A stretch of DNA of 64,000 bases from G958295935 sp965224235 (GTDB lineage Bacteria; Chloroflexota; Dehalococcoidia; Lucifugimonadales; Lucifugimonadaceae). The stretch is taken from NCBI GenBank assembly GCA_965224235.1, contig CBDCYP010000002.1:868001-932000 (forward strand), read 5' to 3'. The notes under the pieces are model-generated. The model worked only from the letters and a program-made list of their open reading frames with translations. It did no database searches and was not told where the DNA came from. Below are positions 24,817 through 34,735 of this stretch, one piece after another. How positions within the stretch are numbered: the first letter of the stretch is position 1; every line of letters starts with the position of its first letter. The position numbers and the translations under genes are program-made.

Positions 24817-26799
24817 CTAACCCGGCTTCATTTCCAACAGTTTGCTGTCTATGTTCTCCGCCTCCGTCGACAACTGCTCCCATTCCTCCCAGAACGATTG
24901 CGCCTCCTCTTTGAGCGCGCGGTACTCCTGTCCCGAGGCCGCAATCTGAGCCGGTTCGTCGAAACGGTCGGGCCTCGAGAACATGGCCTCCAACTCCGCT
25001 ATGCGGGACTCATGCTCGGCCAGCGAGACGTTTATCTCTTCTATCCGCTTCGCCAGCCTGCGGGCCTCTTTGCTGAGCCATCGGCGCTGGCTCTTCTCGG
25101 GGCTCATCGACCGTCTGGGGAGCCTCCTGGTCGGGCCCTGTCCCAACGCATCACCGGTAGTTCCGTTTGCCGATGAACTGTCATTCCGCTCACCGGTTCC
25201 ATTCTGCTTCCGATAGAGGTAGCTGTCGTAATCACCGGGGCATACGATTGGCTGGCCGCCGTCTATCTCAACGATCTTGTTGGCGACCTGCCGTATGAGA
25301 GTCCGGTCGTGGGTTATGAAACAGATGCTGCCGTGATAGTCGCCAAGGGCGTCGGCGAGGATCTCCCTTGAGGCAATGTCAAGGTGGTTCGTAGGCTCGT
25401 CCATGAGGAGCAGGTTGCTTGGCTGGAGCAGCAGTTTGGCCAGGGCCACCCGCGCCTTTTCCCCGCCGGACAGCACGGATATCGGCTTAAGGACGTCGTC
25501 GCCGCTGAACAGGAAGCCGCCGAGCGTGTTACGGAGGTTCTGCTCCGACTCCCTGGGCGCCGCCTGTCGCAACTCCTCGATGAGCGTATTGCCTGGGTTG
25601 AGGAGTTCGAGCACGTGCTGAGCGTAGTAAGCCGTCACCACGTTGTGGCCGATCTTTCTTTCCCCGGCATCCAACGGAATGACGCCTGCGAGTAACTTCA
25701 ACATAGTGGTCTTCCCTGCGCCGTTTGGCCCGACCAGGGCAACTCGGTCGCCGCGCGACAGGGCCAGGTTCATGCCGCTGTAGACCGCGTTGTCACCGTA
25801 GGACTTGCTCACGTCGGTCAGCCGTATGACCTCGGAACCGCTGCGCGGCGGCTCAGGGAATGAGTAGTGGACTTTCCTGGTCGCCCTCGGCAACTTGATG
25901 GTCTGCACCTTCTCAAGCTGCTTCAGACGGCTTTGTACTTGGCTGGCCTTCCTTGCCTTGGAGCGAAAACGTTCAACGAAGCGCATCTGCTTCTGAACCT
26001 CACGCTCCTGTCTTGCCGCGGCCGCCCGCTTGATCTGAATGGAGCGCTCGCGTACGACCAGGTAATGGTCATAATCGCCCCTCAGAAGTGTTACCTCGTC
26101 CGGATCAATGGCCAGAACGTTGGTTGCCACCTGGTTCAGAAAAGCGCGGTCGTGGGATGTGACGAGCACCCCGCCCTTAAAGGCGGCGAGGTATTTCTCG
26201 AACCACAGGTTTGCGTCAAGGTCGAGGTGGTTAGTCGGTTCGTCAAGTAGCAACAGGTCGGGTTTCCTGAACAGCATCCTGGCAAGGCTTGCCCGCATGA
26301 CCCAGCCGCCGCTGAACTCACCCATAGGCCGGTGAAAATCGCCCTGCTTAAAGCCAAGGCCTGAGAGGATCGCCTTGGCCTCGTGATCCCGGTCGCTTCC
26401 TCCGTTGGCCTCCAACGCCATGTCAAGCTGGCTGAGGCGTTGCAACAGATCGCCCTGTTTCTCCGGGTCGGCCTCCGATGAAAGGGCCTCCTGTGTGGCG
26501 GCGATGTCGTCGACGAGAGCATTCACCTTTGTGCTGGTGTCCAACACCTCCTGGAGCAGAGGCCTCCCAGTGAACGATGCGGGCTCCTGTTTGAGGTAGC
26601 CCAGAGTGACGTTGCGCCGCCGGGATATAGTCCCTGTTTCCGGCGCGATATCGCCCGCCAGTATGTCCATGAGCGTGGTCTTACCGGCGCCGTTTGGTCC
26701 TATCAGCGCAATGCGGTCCCCGGCGGCAATGCTCACGGTGAGACCACTGAACAGAGTCCTGTCTGAGTAGGCTTTGCTGATATCGGACGCAAATAGCAT
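24817..26799 (-). CDS. ABC-F family ATPase (ribosome-associated translation factor)
   Basis: A 660-aa protein with two ABC cassettes and no membrane segment, the layout of ABC-F proteins. The first cassette has LIGPNGAGKTT (about 33-43), FSGGWVMRASLARMLF and LLLLDEPTNHLD. The second has LVGPNGAGKTT, LSGGEKARVALAKLLL and LLLMDEPTNHLD. The charged linker between them (about 250-310) fits the P-site tRNA-interacting motif region. A C-terminal coiled coil (about 580-660, RRLAKRIEEINVSLAEHES) resembles the DNA/RNA-binding tail of Uup-like members. These factors relieve stalled ribosomes; some confer antibiotic resistance, but no subfamily can be fixed here. It is convergent with the TOPRIM gene. 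Confidence 0.92.
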   Translation of the reverse strand: MLFASDISKAYSDRTLFSGLTVSIAAGDRIALIGPNGAGKTTLMDILAGDIAPETGTISRRRNVTLGYLKQEPASFTGRPLLQEVLDTSTKVNALVDDIAATQEALSSEADPEKQGDLLQRLSQLDMALEANGGSDRDHEAKAILSGLGFKQGDFHRPMGEFSGGWVMRASLARMLFRKPDLLLLDEPTNHLDLDANLWFEKYLAAFKGGVLVTSHDRAFLNQVATNVLAIDPDEVTLLRGDYDHYLVVRERSIQIKRAAAARQEREVQKQMRFVERFRSKARKASQVQSRLKQLEKVQTIKLPRATRKVHYSFPEPPRSGSEVIRLTDVSKSYGDNAVYSGMNLALSRGDRVALVGPNGAGKTTMLKLLAGVIPLDAGERKIGHNVVTAYYAQHVLELLNPGNTLIEELRQAAPRESEQNLRNTLGGFLFSGDDVLKPISVLSGGEKARVALAKLLLQPSNLLLMDEPTNHLDIASREILADALGDYHGSICFITHDRTLIRQVANKIVEIDGGQPIVCPGDYDSYLYRKQNGTGERNDSSSANGTTGDALGQGPTRRLPRRSMSPEKSQRRWLSKEARRLAKRIEEINVSLAEHESRIAELEAMFSRPDRFDEPAQIAASGQEYRALKEEAQSFWEEWEQLSTEAENIDSKLLEMKPG

Positions 26800-27154
26800 G
26801 TTACTTTGTACGAACTATTGTTCTGTCCTCTGGACGCAAGGGCAGGGAACAACCACAGGTCAATCGTAACCGTTTCGACTTGGCGGAGCGGGGAGTCAGT
26901 CCTGCGAATTCGGTACAGACCAGAGCTCCTGGAGTTGCCGAATTGCGGCGCAGCGCGGCAGGAATGTAGGGGATATCCTCTGCTGGAGCGACAGGGTGAA
27001 TCTCAACGTAACGGTTCTCGATTCAGCGTGGTTTGGTGGGTCTGGTGAAAATGTATTGCAGACTTACAGTTAGCGGTCCCATATAGTGAATTCAATGCGA
27101 TACGTGGGCGGGTCGAGTGTCCGGTGTTAAATTCGAAGGATAAGTAGGCAGATA
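26800..27154. other. Intergenic region between divergent ABC-F and SRPBCC genes
   Basis: This 355-bp gap should carry both promoters. I see no RNA gene, repeat or convincing small ORF in it. Confidence 0.5.
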
Positions 27155-27580
27155 ATGACGAGAACGCTGTCAGTTGAAGTGGTAGTTGACAGGCCCGCCA
27201 GCAACGTGTGGGAGGCTCTCACCGATTGGAAAAATGCCCACAGGTGGATGCCCGGAATCGACCGGATGACGGCTGAGGGAGAGACCGCCGCCGGGACGAA
27301 ACTGACCTTCCGCGCGCGCGGGGCGGATCGCTCAAGCGCCATCATCCAATGTGATGCGGGTCGATCGATCGTGTTGCGCTCTGTCCAGGGCGGGGTGACC
27401 GCCGATTACGCATACGAAGTCCACGACATAGACGGGCGCTCGGCTCGAGTCACGTTGGTCGCCGACTGTCAGATCACGGGGCTATGGATGCGCGCGGTGT
27501 CACCACTGCTTCGCCTCGCGATCCGATTTTCCGACGGCAAGCAACTCAGACTATTAAAGGCCATGATTGAGGGAGGCTAA
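27155..27580 (+). CDS. SRPBCC-fold protein (polyketide cyclase/lipid-binding type)
   Basis: A 141-aa protein with the START-like pattern: an N-terminal strand TRTLSVEVVVDRPASNVWEAL followed by helix and DWKNAHRWMPGIDRM, a central antiparallel sheet (AGTKLTFRARGADRSSAIIQ), and a long C-terminal helix (SPLLRLAIRFSDGKQLRLLK). Members bind hydrophobic ligands in a cavity or act as small cyclases; the ligand is not predictable. It stands alone, just upstream of the repeat-rich region that carries the tandem IS copies. Confidence 0.8.
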   Translation: MTRTLSVEVVVDRPASNVWEALTDWKNAHRWMPGIDRMTAEGETAAGTKLTFRARGADRSSAIIQCDAGRSIVLRSVQGGVTADYAYEVHDIDGRSARVTLVADCQITGLWMRAVSPLLRLAIRFSDGKQLRLLKAMIEGG

Positions 27581-27949
27581 TGCCTCCGCGGGATGAGTGG
27601 GCCCCTGGCATGCGCGACGGACAGATGGGGCTAGGGTATGACTGGGAATTGGACGCTTAGTCGGGTACGCACGCCAGTCCAGGCGGAGCCAGGAAACACC
27701 GTCAGACAACGTGATTGCGAATCGGAGATGCCCGGTGAATTTAAGCGTGCTTCCTGCGCCGGACGCTGGTCCATGCAAGGCAAGCGTCTCCAATTGCCCT
27801 GAGAGGGTGTCTAAAAGGTACCTCAGGAGCCGAGCGCAAACGTCTGCAATGAGCATATAAGTCCGTCATTCTGAGCAAAGCGAAGAATCTAACGTCTGCC
27901 AGGCATCCAGGACCACCCATCTGACCCCAGACCCTTCGGCTTCGCTCAG
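27581..27949. other. Noncoding region ending in an element B remnant
   Basis: No convincing gene. The last 84 bp (27866-27949) are an element B relative: a GTCATTCTGAGC motif, CGAAGAATCTAACGTCT and then CCAGACCCTTCGGCTTCG, very similar to 46404-46489. The IS copy begins directly after its CTCAG. Confidence 0.6.
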
Positions 27950-29587
27950 AGGCTGTGAGTTTTTTGGGTTCTGTTGTTGTTAGGCGGCATGTTGGTGGCG
28001 GAAAGCGCCATTGGGAAGTTTCACCGGGGCGGGCGCTTGTTGAGGGAGGCAGAATTGCGGGACAGCATTGGCCGCTTTCCGGGCGAATTCACTAGGGAAT
28101 CCGGATTGACTGGTCCGGAGCTTATCGGCTGTGCCTGCTTAACCCCCGTGTCTGCCTACGCCATGAACGCCTCCCAACGCAGGAGGTTGTGGGCCACGGC
28201 GACAAGGAGCATTACGCTGGTGATTTTGGCAAGTCCCCGTACGTTGAATTGGCTCACTCCGTGAAGACGCACCTGGGCGTTCGTCCACTCGGCTACAGAC
28301 GCCCGCTGCCTGTATATGGCTTTGGCCTCGCCGGTGGCCATCCGTTGACGCCACCTTGCCACGTCCGGCTCGTCCCCGTAGCGGGGATCGTAACGCTCCC
28401 GTTCGGGCTTGTTCCGGGGCAACCTCACCGGCGCATACACACTCACCCCACGTTGCTCCAGAGCGGTGATGTCCTCCCGGGTAGCGAAGCCCCCGTCCAT
28501 CAGGTAGGAGTCAGGGCGCCGACCCGTCCGCCTGACCAGTTGTTCCTCCATGGGCGCCGCTTGCCCTGCGTCCGTACCCGACGATGTGACCCCTACTCCG
28601 ACGATGATCCCGTTGGCGCTATCAGTGGCCAGTTCGATATTGCAGGCTGGCCGGAAGCCGCCATCCGGCATCTTCATCACCGTTGCCTGGGGGTCTGTGG
28701 TGGATACCCGCGCCTTCGTAACCTTGGGACGCTGAGCCTTCGCCTTGGTGTGCTGTTGGCGTTCCTTCTTCGCTTGTGCCCGGGGCAAGTACGACAGCGC
28801 CTCCCGGACCCGTTCCTCCCGCTCTCGCGCCGCACGCTCCCGCGCCGCACGTTCACGCCGCGTCACACCGGAATCGGGACGCTCCCGCTCCTGCGCCAGC
28901 CGCTCCACCTGCGCCCGCGCCTCCTCCATGCGCCTCTTCAATCCCTGCGCGCCGCGAAAGGACGCGGCGCCGGCGCTCGCCCTCACCCGCATCCCGTCTT
29001 GAGCCACACGCTCCAGCAGGACCGCCCCTGCGGCCATCAGAGAACCTATGATCTGGGTCAAAAGGCCGTCCAGCGCCTCCTGGTGGGCTACCCGGAAGTC
29101 AGAGAGCATGTGATAGTTGACAGGTACGTTCCCCCTCATCCAGCGGTAGGCGTCGTGCTCTTCGCACAAACGCGCCAGCCGGCGGGCGCTCCCTATACCG
29201 TCAACCGTGGCCAGAAGCCACAACGCCAGCAGCGCTTTGGGGTCTGTCGTTGGGCGGCCTGGCCGGTTCTCCACCGCCTTGACCGGCGCATAAAAGGCCG
29301 ACAGGTCCAACCTCTCCAAAAAGCTCCATATAACACGGGCCCGATGCTCTTGAGGCAACCGAGATTCCAGGTCCAATACCGCCCACTCAGGCTGATTCCG
29401 CACCGGCCGCAGCGCCCGGGCCTCACCCGGACTCGTTGGCGCAGGCACTCGCTTCTCCTCGATGGCCGGAAGTTCAAACAGCGTCTCTTCACTCATGTGT
29501 TCACCTCGCCGATATGGCTGCCCAATATCGTTGTCCAGCAATCAGCCTCTCAATACCATAGGAGCATAAATGATTTATTCACAGGCT
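27950..29587 (-). mobile_element. IS1182-like insertion sequence, copy 1 (1638 bp)
   Basis: The ends are AGGCTGTGAGTTTT and, inverted, AGCCTGTGAATAAA, a short imperfect terminal inverted repeat. CTCAG lies directly outside both ends (27945-27949 and 29588-29592), suggesting a 5-bp target duplication. The copy is followed head-to-tail by copy 2, sharing the middle CTCAG. Confidence 0.85.
28156..29496 (-). CDS. IS1182-family transposase (copy 1)
   Basis: This 446-aa protein has the layout of IS1182 transposases. An N-terminal helical region (DUF772-like) contains GRPTTDPKALLALWLLATV and the ARLCEEHDAYRWMRG segment. A charged coiled-coil insertion rich in Glu/Arg (about 180-260) follows, then the DDE core with VSTTDPQATVMK (first Asp), SYLMDGGFATREDI (second Asp) and a C-terminal helix region ending LLVAVAHNLLRW. 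The ATG at 29496 has GAGGTGA just upstream, so it is preferred over the ATG 15 codons earlier. The frame is intact, so the copy may be active. It differs from the other two copies at a few residues only. A 470-codon open frame on the opposite strand is a shadow. Confidence 0.92.
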   Translation of the reverse strand: MSEETLFELPAIEEKRVPAPTSPGEARALRPVRNQPEWAVLDLESRLPQEHRARVIWSFLERLDLSAFYAPVKAVENRPGRPTTDPKALLALWLLATVDGIGSARRLARLCEEHDAYRWMRGNVPVNYHMLSDFRVAHQEALDGLLTQIIGSLMAAGAVLLERVAQDGMRVRASAGAASFRGAQGLKRRMEEARAQVERLAQERERPDSGVTRRERAARERAAREREERVREALSYLPRAQAKKERQQHTKAKAQRPKVTKARVSTTDPQATVMKMPDGGFRPACNIELATDSANGIIVGVGVTSSGTDAGQAAPMEEQLVRRTGRRPDSYLMDGGFATREDITALEQRGVSVYAPVRLPRNKPERERYDPRYGDEPDVARWRQRMATGEAKAIYRQRASVAEWTNAQVRLHGVSQFNVRGLAKITSVMLLVAVAHNLLRWEAFMA

Positions 29588-29592
29588 CTCAG

Positions 29593-31230
29593 AGGCTGTG
29601 AGTTTTTTGGGTTCTGTTGTTGTTAGGCGGCATGTTGGTGGCGGAAAGCGCCATTGGGAAGTTTCACCGGGGCGGGCGCTTGTTGAGGGAGGCAGAATTG
29701 CGGGACAGCATTGGCCGCTTTCCGGGCGAATTCACTAGGGAATCCGGATTGACTGGTCCGGAGCTTATCGGCTGTGCCTGCTTAACCCCCGTGTCTGCCT
29801 ACGCCATGAACGCCTCCCAACGCAGGAGGTTGTGGGCCACGGCGACAAGGAGCATTACGCTGGTGATTTTGGCAAGTCCCCGTACGTTGAATTGGCTCAC
29901 TCCGTGAAGACGCACCTGGGCGTTCGTCCACTCGGCTACAGACGCCCGCTGCCTGTATATGGCTTTGGCCTCGCCGGTGGCCATCCGTTGACGCCACCTT
30001 GCCACGTCCGGCCCGTCCCCGTAGCGGGGATCGTAACGCTCCCGTTCGGGCTTGTTCCGGGGCAACCTCACCGGCGCATACACACTCACCCCACGTTGCT
30101 CCAGAGCGGTGATGTCCTCCCGGGTAGCGAAGCCCCCGTCCATCAGGTAGGAGTCAGGGCGCCGGCCCGTCCGCCTGACCAGTTGTTCCTCCATGGGCGC
30201 CGCTTGCCCTGCGTCCGTACCCGACGATGTGACCCCTACTCCGACGATGATCCCGTTGGCGCTATCAGTGGCCAGTTCGATATTGCAGGCTGGCCGGAAG
30301 CCGCCATCCGGCATCTTCATCACCGTTGCCTGGGGGTCTGTGGTGGATACCCGCGCCTTCGTAACCTTGGGACGCTGAGCCTTCGCCTTGGTGTGCTGTT
30401 GGCGTTCCTTCTTCGCTTGTGCCCGGGGCAAGTACGACAGCGCCTCCCGGACCCGTTCCTCCCGCTCTCGCGCCGCACGCTCCCGCGCCGCACGTTCACG
30501 CCGCGTCACACCGGAATCGGGACGCTCCCGCTCCTGCGCCAGCCGCTCCACCTGCGCCCGCGCCTCCTCCATGCGCCTCTTCAATCCCTGCGCGCCGCGA
30601 AAGGACGCGGCGCCGGCGCTCGCCCTCACCCGCATCCCGTCTTGAGCCACACGCTCCAGCAGGACCGCCCCTGCGGCCATCAGAGAACCTATGATCTGGG
30701 TCAAAAGGCCGTCCAGCGCCTCCTGGTGGGCTACCCGGAAGTCAGAGAGCATGTGATAGTTGACAGGTACGTTCCCCCTCATCCAGCGGTAGGCGTCGTG
30801 CTCTTCGCACAAACGCGCCAGCCGGCGGGCGCTCCCTATACCGTCAACCGTGGCCAGAAGCCACAACGCCAGCAGCGCTTTGGGGTCTGTCGTTGGGCGG
30901 CCTGGCCGGTTCTCCACCGCCTTGACCGGCGCATAAAAGGCCGACAGGTCCAACCTCTCCAAAAAGCTCCATATAACACGGGCCCGATGCTCTTGAGGCA
31001 ACCGAGATTCCAGGTCCAATACCGCCCACTCAGGCTGATTCCGCACCGGCCGCAGCGCCCGGGCCTCACCCGGACTCGTTGGCGCAGGCGCTCGCTTCTC
31101 CTCGATGGCCGGAAGTTCAAACAGCGTCTCTTCACTCATGTGTTCACCTCGCCGATATGGCTGCCCAATATCGTTGTCCAGCAATCAGCCTCTCAATACC
31201 ATAGGAGCATAAATGATTTATTCACAGGCT
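29593..31230 (-). mobile_element. IS1182-like insertion sequence, copy 2 (1638 bp, tandem with copy 1)
   Basis: Identical in length to copy 1 and almost identical in sequence; it starts right after the shared CTCAG (29588-29592) and ends at 31230, with CTCAG at 31231-31235. Beyond it element B resumes as GGTGACATGGAGTG. The tandem could have arisen by a second insertion into the regenerated CTCAG or by dimer insertion. Confidence 0.85.
29799..31139 (-). CDS. IS1182-family transposase (copy 2)
   Basis: It encodes the same 446-aa transposase as copy 1, with very few substitutions (for example GDGPDVARW where copy 1 has GDEPDVARW). The frame is complete with the same start context. It is in direct orientation to copy 1, so recombination between the two would delete or amplify one unit. 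Confidence 0.92.
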   Translation of the reverse strand: MSEETLFELPAIEEKRAPAPTSPGEARALRPVRNQPEWAVLDLESRLPQEHRARVIWSFLERLDLSAFYAPVKAVENRPGRPTTDPKALLALWLLATVDGIGSARRLARLCEEHDAYRWMRGNVPVNYHMLSDFRVAHQEALDGLLTQIIGSLMAAGAVLLERVAQDGMRVRASAGAASFRGAQGLKRRMEEARAQVERLAQERERPDSGVTRRERAARERAAREREERVREALSYLPRAQAKKERQQHTKAKAQRPKVTKARVSTTDPQATVMKMPDGGFRPACNIELATDSANGIIVGVGVTSSGTDAGQAAPMEEQLVRRTGRRPDSYLMDGGFATREDITALEQRGVSVYAPVRLPRNKPERERYDPRYGDGPDVARWRQRMATGEAKAIYRQRASVAEWTNAQVRLHGVSQFNVRGLAKITSVMLLVAVAHNLLRWEAFMA

Positions 31231-31570
31231 CTCAGGGTGACATGGAGTGAGGAATCACTGGTTGGGGAACTAGCTACGCAAAGGTCTCAGAAATCGGCTG
31301 GCCGTTAAACTTTGTAGACTTCACATCTTCGGGATCATCAAAGAGCAACTGCAAGCCCGGAGATTCCTGTTGAGCGGCTACCCAACGTTGCGGCTGAGTG
31401 GACTCTGCCCGCCACAGCCTTCAACCTGAGCGCCCTGCGGCGGATATGGCGGGCCCGGATGCCGGACCATGAGTTCACAAATGAATCGCATACGCTATGC
31501 GGCCGTTGCCAGGCCCAACAGGCTGACAGTCGCAGCCCAGTCTTTCCCGATGGCCAGTTAAAATCGCACG
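31231..31570. other. End of the interrupted element B, then noncoding sequence
   Basis: The first 58 bp continue element B and end in CTACGCAAAGGTCTC (31274-31288), the inverted end seen at 5551-5567. Positions 31289-31570 have two short frames that look weakly protein-like but have no recognisable family, and they include the upstream region of the methyltransferase gene. Confidence 0.65.
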
Positions 31571-34500
31571 ATGCTGAATTCGACACATGAGCAGACCGTA
31601 AACGTCGCTCTGGGAGAGGTCCTCCACGGCCTCCGCCGCGGTTGGACCGTGAAGTCCGAAAGGACAGGCCGCGTGCTCGATGGCGGGGGGCGGCCGGATG
31701 TCCTGATCGAGGAGGCCAGCGGCTGGCCGGTCGTCATCGAGGCGGACTTGAGTAGTCACCCTGGCGCTGACAAGGACGCCGTCGACCGCCTTGGCCGCGT
31801 TGTCCAGCGCACTGGTTTACCCATAGAAACCGCCATAGCGCTCGTCTATCCGGCCGAGTTGCACACTCTCGACGGATCGGAATTGCGAGAGGCGATCCTG
31901 CAAACCGAATCGTTCGAATACGCCCTCTACACTAATGTGATCAACCGGCCGCCCGATCGCCTGCCCGCCTCCGGCTGGCTAACGGGAAACGTCAGGAACC
32001 TCGCAGTACTCGTCCAAAGAGCGACCGCTCCCCCTCCTCGCGTCGATGCTCTTGCGAGACGACTTCAAGACGGAATTCAATGGGCCGCTGAAGGGTTTAC
32101 ACAGTGGAACCCGTACGGCGGGCCAGGGGGTGCGAAGGTGGCGGCCGTGCTCGGCCAGTCTGACGACGAAGAAGGTCAGACCCGGCGGATGGCTATGACG
32201 GTGGTCGCCACTGCGCTGATCTTCCATGAAGCACTGGCCGAATCCAACTTTGTGGTGGAAGAGAACGGCGAAGACCGGCACCTAATGCACGTTGATGACC
32301 TGAAAGTATCCGGCCTGTTCTCCGTTCCGTCACTGGTGAAGGACGAGTGGAGAGCCATTCTGCAAGTCAATTACTGGCCGATATTTTGGACCGCGAATCA
32401 AGTCCTCGGTCGTTTGTCCATCAGTCAGTGCGGAAAGGTGCTAAACGTTTTGTGGCGAGCGGTCCAAGAGCTTGTCGCTGGGGGAGTCACCCGTTCCCAC
32501 GATTTGACCGGTATCGTTTTCCAAAGGTTGATCGCAGACCGCAAGTTCCTGGCCACGTTCTATACAAAACCGGCCGCGGCGTCGCTGCTCGCAGGCCTTG
32601 CGATGCCGGCGGATCGGCCGCCCGGCGGGGCAGACTGGGGCGACGGCGAAACTCTGGCCGCCGTGCAGATCGGCGACTTCGCATGCGGTACCGGCACGCT
32701 CCTTTCCGCGGCCTACCAGCGCATGTCGTTGCTTCACGAGTTGCACGGCGGCGATCCCAGGTCGCTGCACGCTCCCCTGATGAAACACGGCATCGTAGGC
32801 CTCGACGTGCTGAACATCGGCGTTCACCTGACAGCCGCGATGCTGGCAGGGAGCCATCCCGACACCCCCTTCGAAGGAGAATGCCTTCTGACGATGCCCT
32901 ATGGCGAACAGCCGGACGGCAGTGTCGCAATCGGCTCGCTCGACCTGTTGGCGGAGAACGGCCAGTATTCGATTCTCAAGACGGCCACCCGCGTCGGCGG
33001 CCGTAGTGAAGATGAAGTGAAGGATCTGGTCGAAAGGGTGGCTCACGGCAAGTTCGACCTGGTGATCATGAACCCACCCTTCACGCGTCCGGGAGGGCAG
33101 GAAGGTGATCGGGTCGGCACCGGAAATCCGGCGTTCGCCGCCTTTGGGACGAGCCGCGCAACCCAGAAAAAGATGCAGGCCGATTTGGTGAAGAAGCGCG
33201 GCAAGAACCCGATCGGACACGGAAATGCTGGTCTGGCCGCCGACTTTCTCGATCTTGTGATACGCAAGTCGAGGGAGGATGGCACCATGGCTTTGGTGCT
33301 GCCGCTCAGTGCTCTCAGTGGCGGCGCATGGGAACGGGCTCGCCAAAAAATCCGGCGTGAATACACGGACATCATTGTGGTGACCATCGTCGCTTCCGGG
33401 AGTTTCCAAAGATCGTTTTCGGCGGACACTGGCATGGCCGAGTGTCTGCTGATCGCTCGCCGAGGCGTGCCAGCAGACGCGCCGAGGGCGCAGTTCGCAA
33501 TTCTCGATTCCCAACCCGACTCCGCGGTGGCCAGTGAACTAATCGCCAACGAGATAACCGGCGCTATTCGCTCAGGGGATATTCGGCGACTAGAGGACGT
33601 CACACAGGGCGGAACGTCCGTCAAGGTCGGCGACACTTCGGCAGGCCACCTGATCGACTGCCCCCTCCCTGCATCAGGTCCGTGGACAATGGCCGGAATC
33701 GACGACGTTTCACTTGCCCAATCCGCTTACCACCTCAACCGCGGCAGGATTCCCCTGCCCGATTCCCCGCAGGTCGACTGGCCCGTGATCCAAGTTACAA
33801 ACGTTGGATCGCTCGCCGATAGGGGCCCCCACCATGCCGACATATATTTGGACACCGCCGCAGGCCCGCCGCGGGGTCCGTTCCAACTTAATACACCGCC
33901 AGCCGTCGCCGTGCCAACGTATCCCGTTCTTTGGGCCCACAACGCGAAAGTGGAGAGGACTCTTATCCTCGAACCGGATGCCGAAGGGCAAATCAAGACG
34001 GTCTCGCCAATGTACCGTTCTCATATCGAATCGCAGGCGCGTCGGCAGCACGGACACGTTGGGGAAGCCCTCGATGATCAGATGAAAGGCGTAATCACGG
34101 ACCGGGTCCTGAAAGCGGAAGATGATCTGCGACAAAACGCGCTGCGCATTTGGGCCACCGCTACCCGCGCCCACTACAACCGCGATCTTCGATTCAATTC
34201 ACAGTCGCTGATCGTCGGGATGACCGAACGCAGGTGCGTCGGCGGCCGGGCCTGGCCCTCGGTGATCTTTGAAGACGATGAACAGGAGTACGCGTTTACG
34301 CTCTGGTGCAACTCCACCTTGGGGCTGTTGATGCACTGGTGGACATCCAACAAGACCCAGTCCGGTCGCGGTACGACGACCGTAACGAGTATTCCAAACA
34401 TCCCTACGCTAGACACCCGCACGCTGGGCGCCGAGCAGCTTTCCGCAGCGCGCGAGGCGTTCTATGCCATGCGGGACCTGCGCTTCCTGCCGTTCGACCA

Positions 34501-34735
34501 GATCGACGAAGACCCCGCCCGGGCCGAACTCGACAGGCGCTTGTTGGTCGACGTCCTGGGTTTGCCATCCTCGCTGTGCGAGCCGGACGGACCGATAGAC
34601 CTGCTGCGCCGCAAACTTGCCGCCGAGCCACAGATCCACGGCGGCAAGAAAACCCGCGTCATCTTCTACGAAGGTCGCGATGACGATGGCCAAACAATTC
34701 ACCGGGAACGCAATGAGGTCAGAACCGACCGGTAA
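31571..34735 (+). CDS. Large N6-adenine DNA methyltransferase with nuclease-like N-terminus (type IIG-like)
   Basis: A 1054-aa protein. The gamma-class-like methyltransferase core has motif I IGDFACGTGTLL (about 368-379) for AdoMet and the catalytic motif IV MNPPFTRPG (about 499-507), which indicates adenine-N6 methylation. The N-terminal 150 residues hold GRPDVLI, PVVIEADLSSH and IETAIALVYP, an arrangement like a PD-(D/E)xK nuclease but with EAD where ExK is expected, so cleavage activity is uncertain. The C-terminal 400 residues are probably the target-recognition part. No hsdR or hsdS gene is adjacent. It may be a one-protein restriction-modification enzyme or an orphan methylase. It lies next to tandem IS copies, as accessory genes often do. 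Confidence 0.82.
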   Translation: MLNSTHEQTVNVALGEVLHGLRRGWTVKSERTGRVLDGGGRPDVLIEEASGWPVVIEADLSSHPGADKDAVDRLGRVVQRTGLPIETAIALVYPAELHTLDGSELREAILQTESFEYALYTNVINRPPDRLPASGWLTGNVRNLAVLVQRATAPPPRVDALARRLQDGIQWAAEGFTQWNPYGGPGGAKVAAVLGQSDDEEGQTRRMAMTVVATALIFHEALAESNFVVEENGEDRHLMHVDDLKVSGLFSVPSLVKDEWRAILQVNYWPIFWTANQVLGRLSISQCGKVLNVLWRAVQELVAGGVTRSHDLTGIVFQRLIADRKFLATFYTKPAAASLLAGLAMPADRPPGGADWGDGETLAAVQIGDFACGTGTLLSAAYQRMSLLHELHGGDPRSLHAPLMKHGIVGLDVLNIGVHLTAAMLAGSHPDTPFEGECLLTMPYGEQPDGSVAIGSLDLLAENGQYSILKTATRVGGRSEDEVKDLVERVAHGKFDLVIMNPPFTRPGGQEGDRVGTGNPAFAAFGTSRATQKKMQADLVKKRGKNPIGHGNAGLAADFLDLVIRKSREDGTMALVLPLSALSGGAWERARQKIRREYTDIIVVTIVASGSFQRSFSADTGMAECLLIARRGVPADAPRAQFAILDSQPDSAVASELIANEITGAIRSGDIRRLEDVTQGGTSVKVGDTSAGHLIDCPLPASGPWTMAGIDDVSLAQSAYHLNRGRIPLPDSPQVDWPVIQVTNVGSLADRGPHHADIYLDTAAGPPRGPFQLNTPPAVAVPTYPVLWAHNAKVERTLILEPDAEGQIKTVSPMYRSHIESQARRQHGHVGEALDDQMKGVITDRVLKAEDDLRQNALRIWATATRAHYNRDLRFNSQSLIVGMTERRCVGGRAWPSVIFEDDEQEYAFTLWCNSTLGLLMHWWTSNKTQSGRGTTTVTSIPNIPTLDTRTLGAEQLSAAREAFYAMRDLRFLPFDQIDEDPARAELDRRLLVDVLGLPSSLCEPDGPIDLLRRKLAAEPQIHGGKKTRVIFYEGRDDDGQTIHRERNEVRTDR

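Noticed and set aside
28189..29601. 470-codon frame opposite transposase copy 1 (also opposite copies 2 and 3)
   Set aside because: It is the antisense shadow of the transposase, with His/Arg/Leu-rich low-complexity composition and no known motifs.
31571..34735. Type I restriction-modification locus
   Set aside because: No HsdR helicase-nuclease or HsdS specificity gene is next to the methyltransferase.
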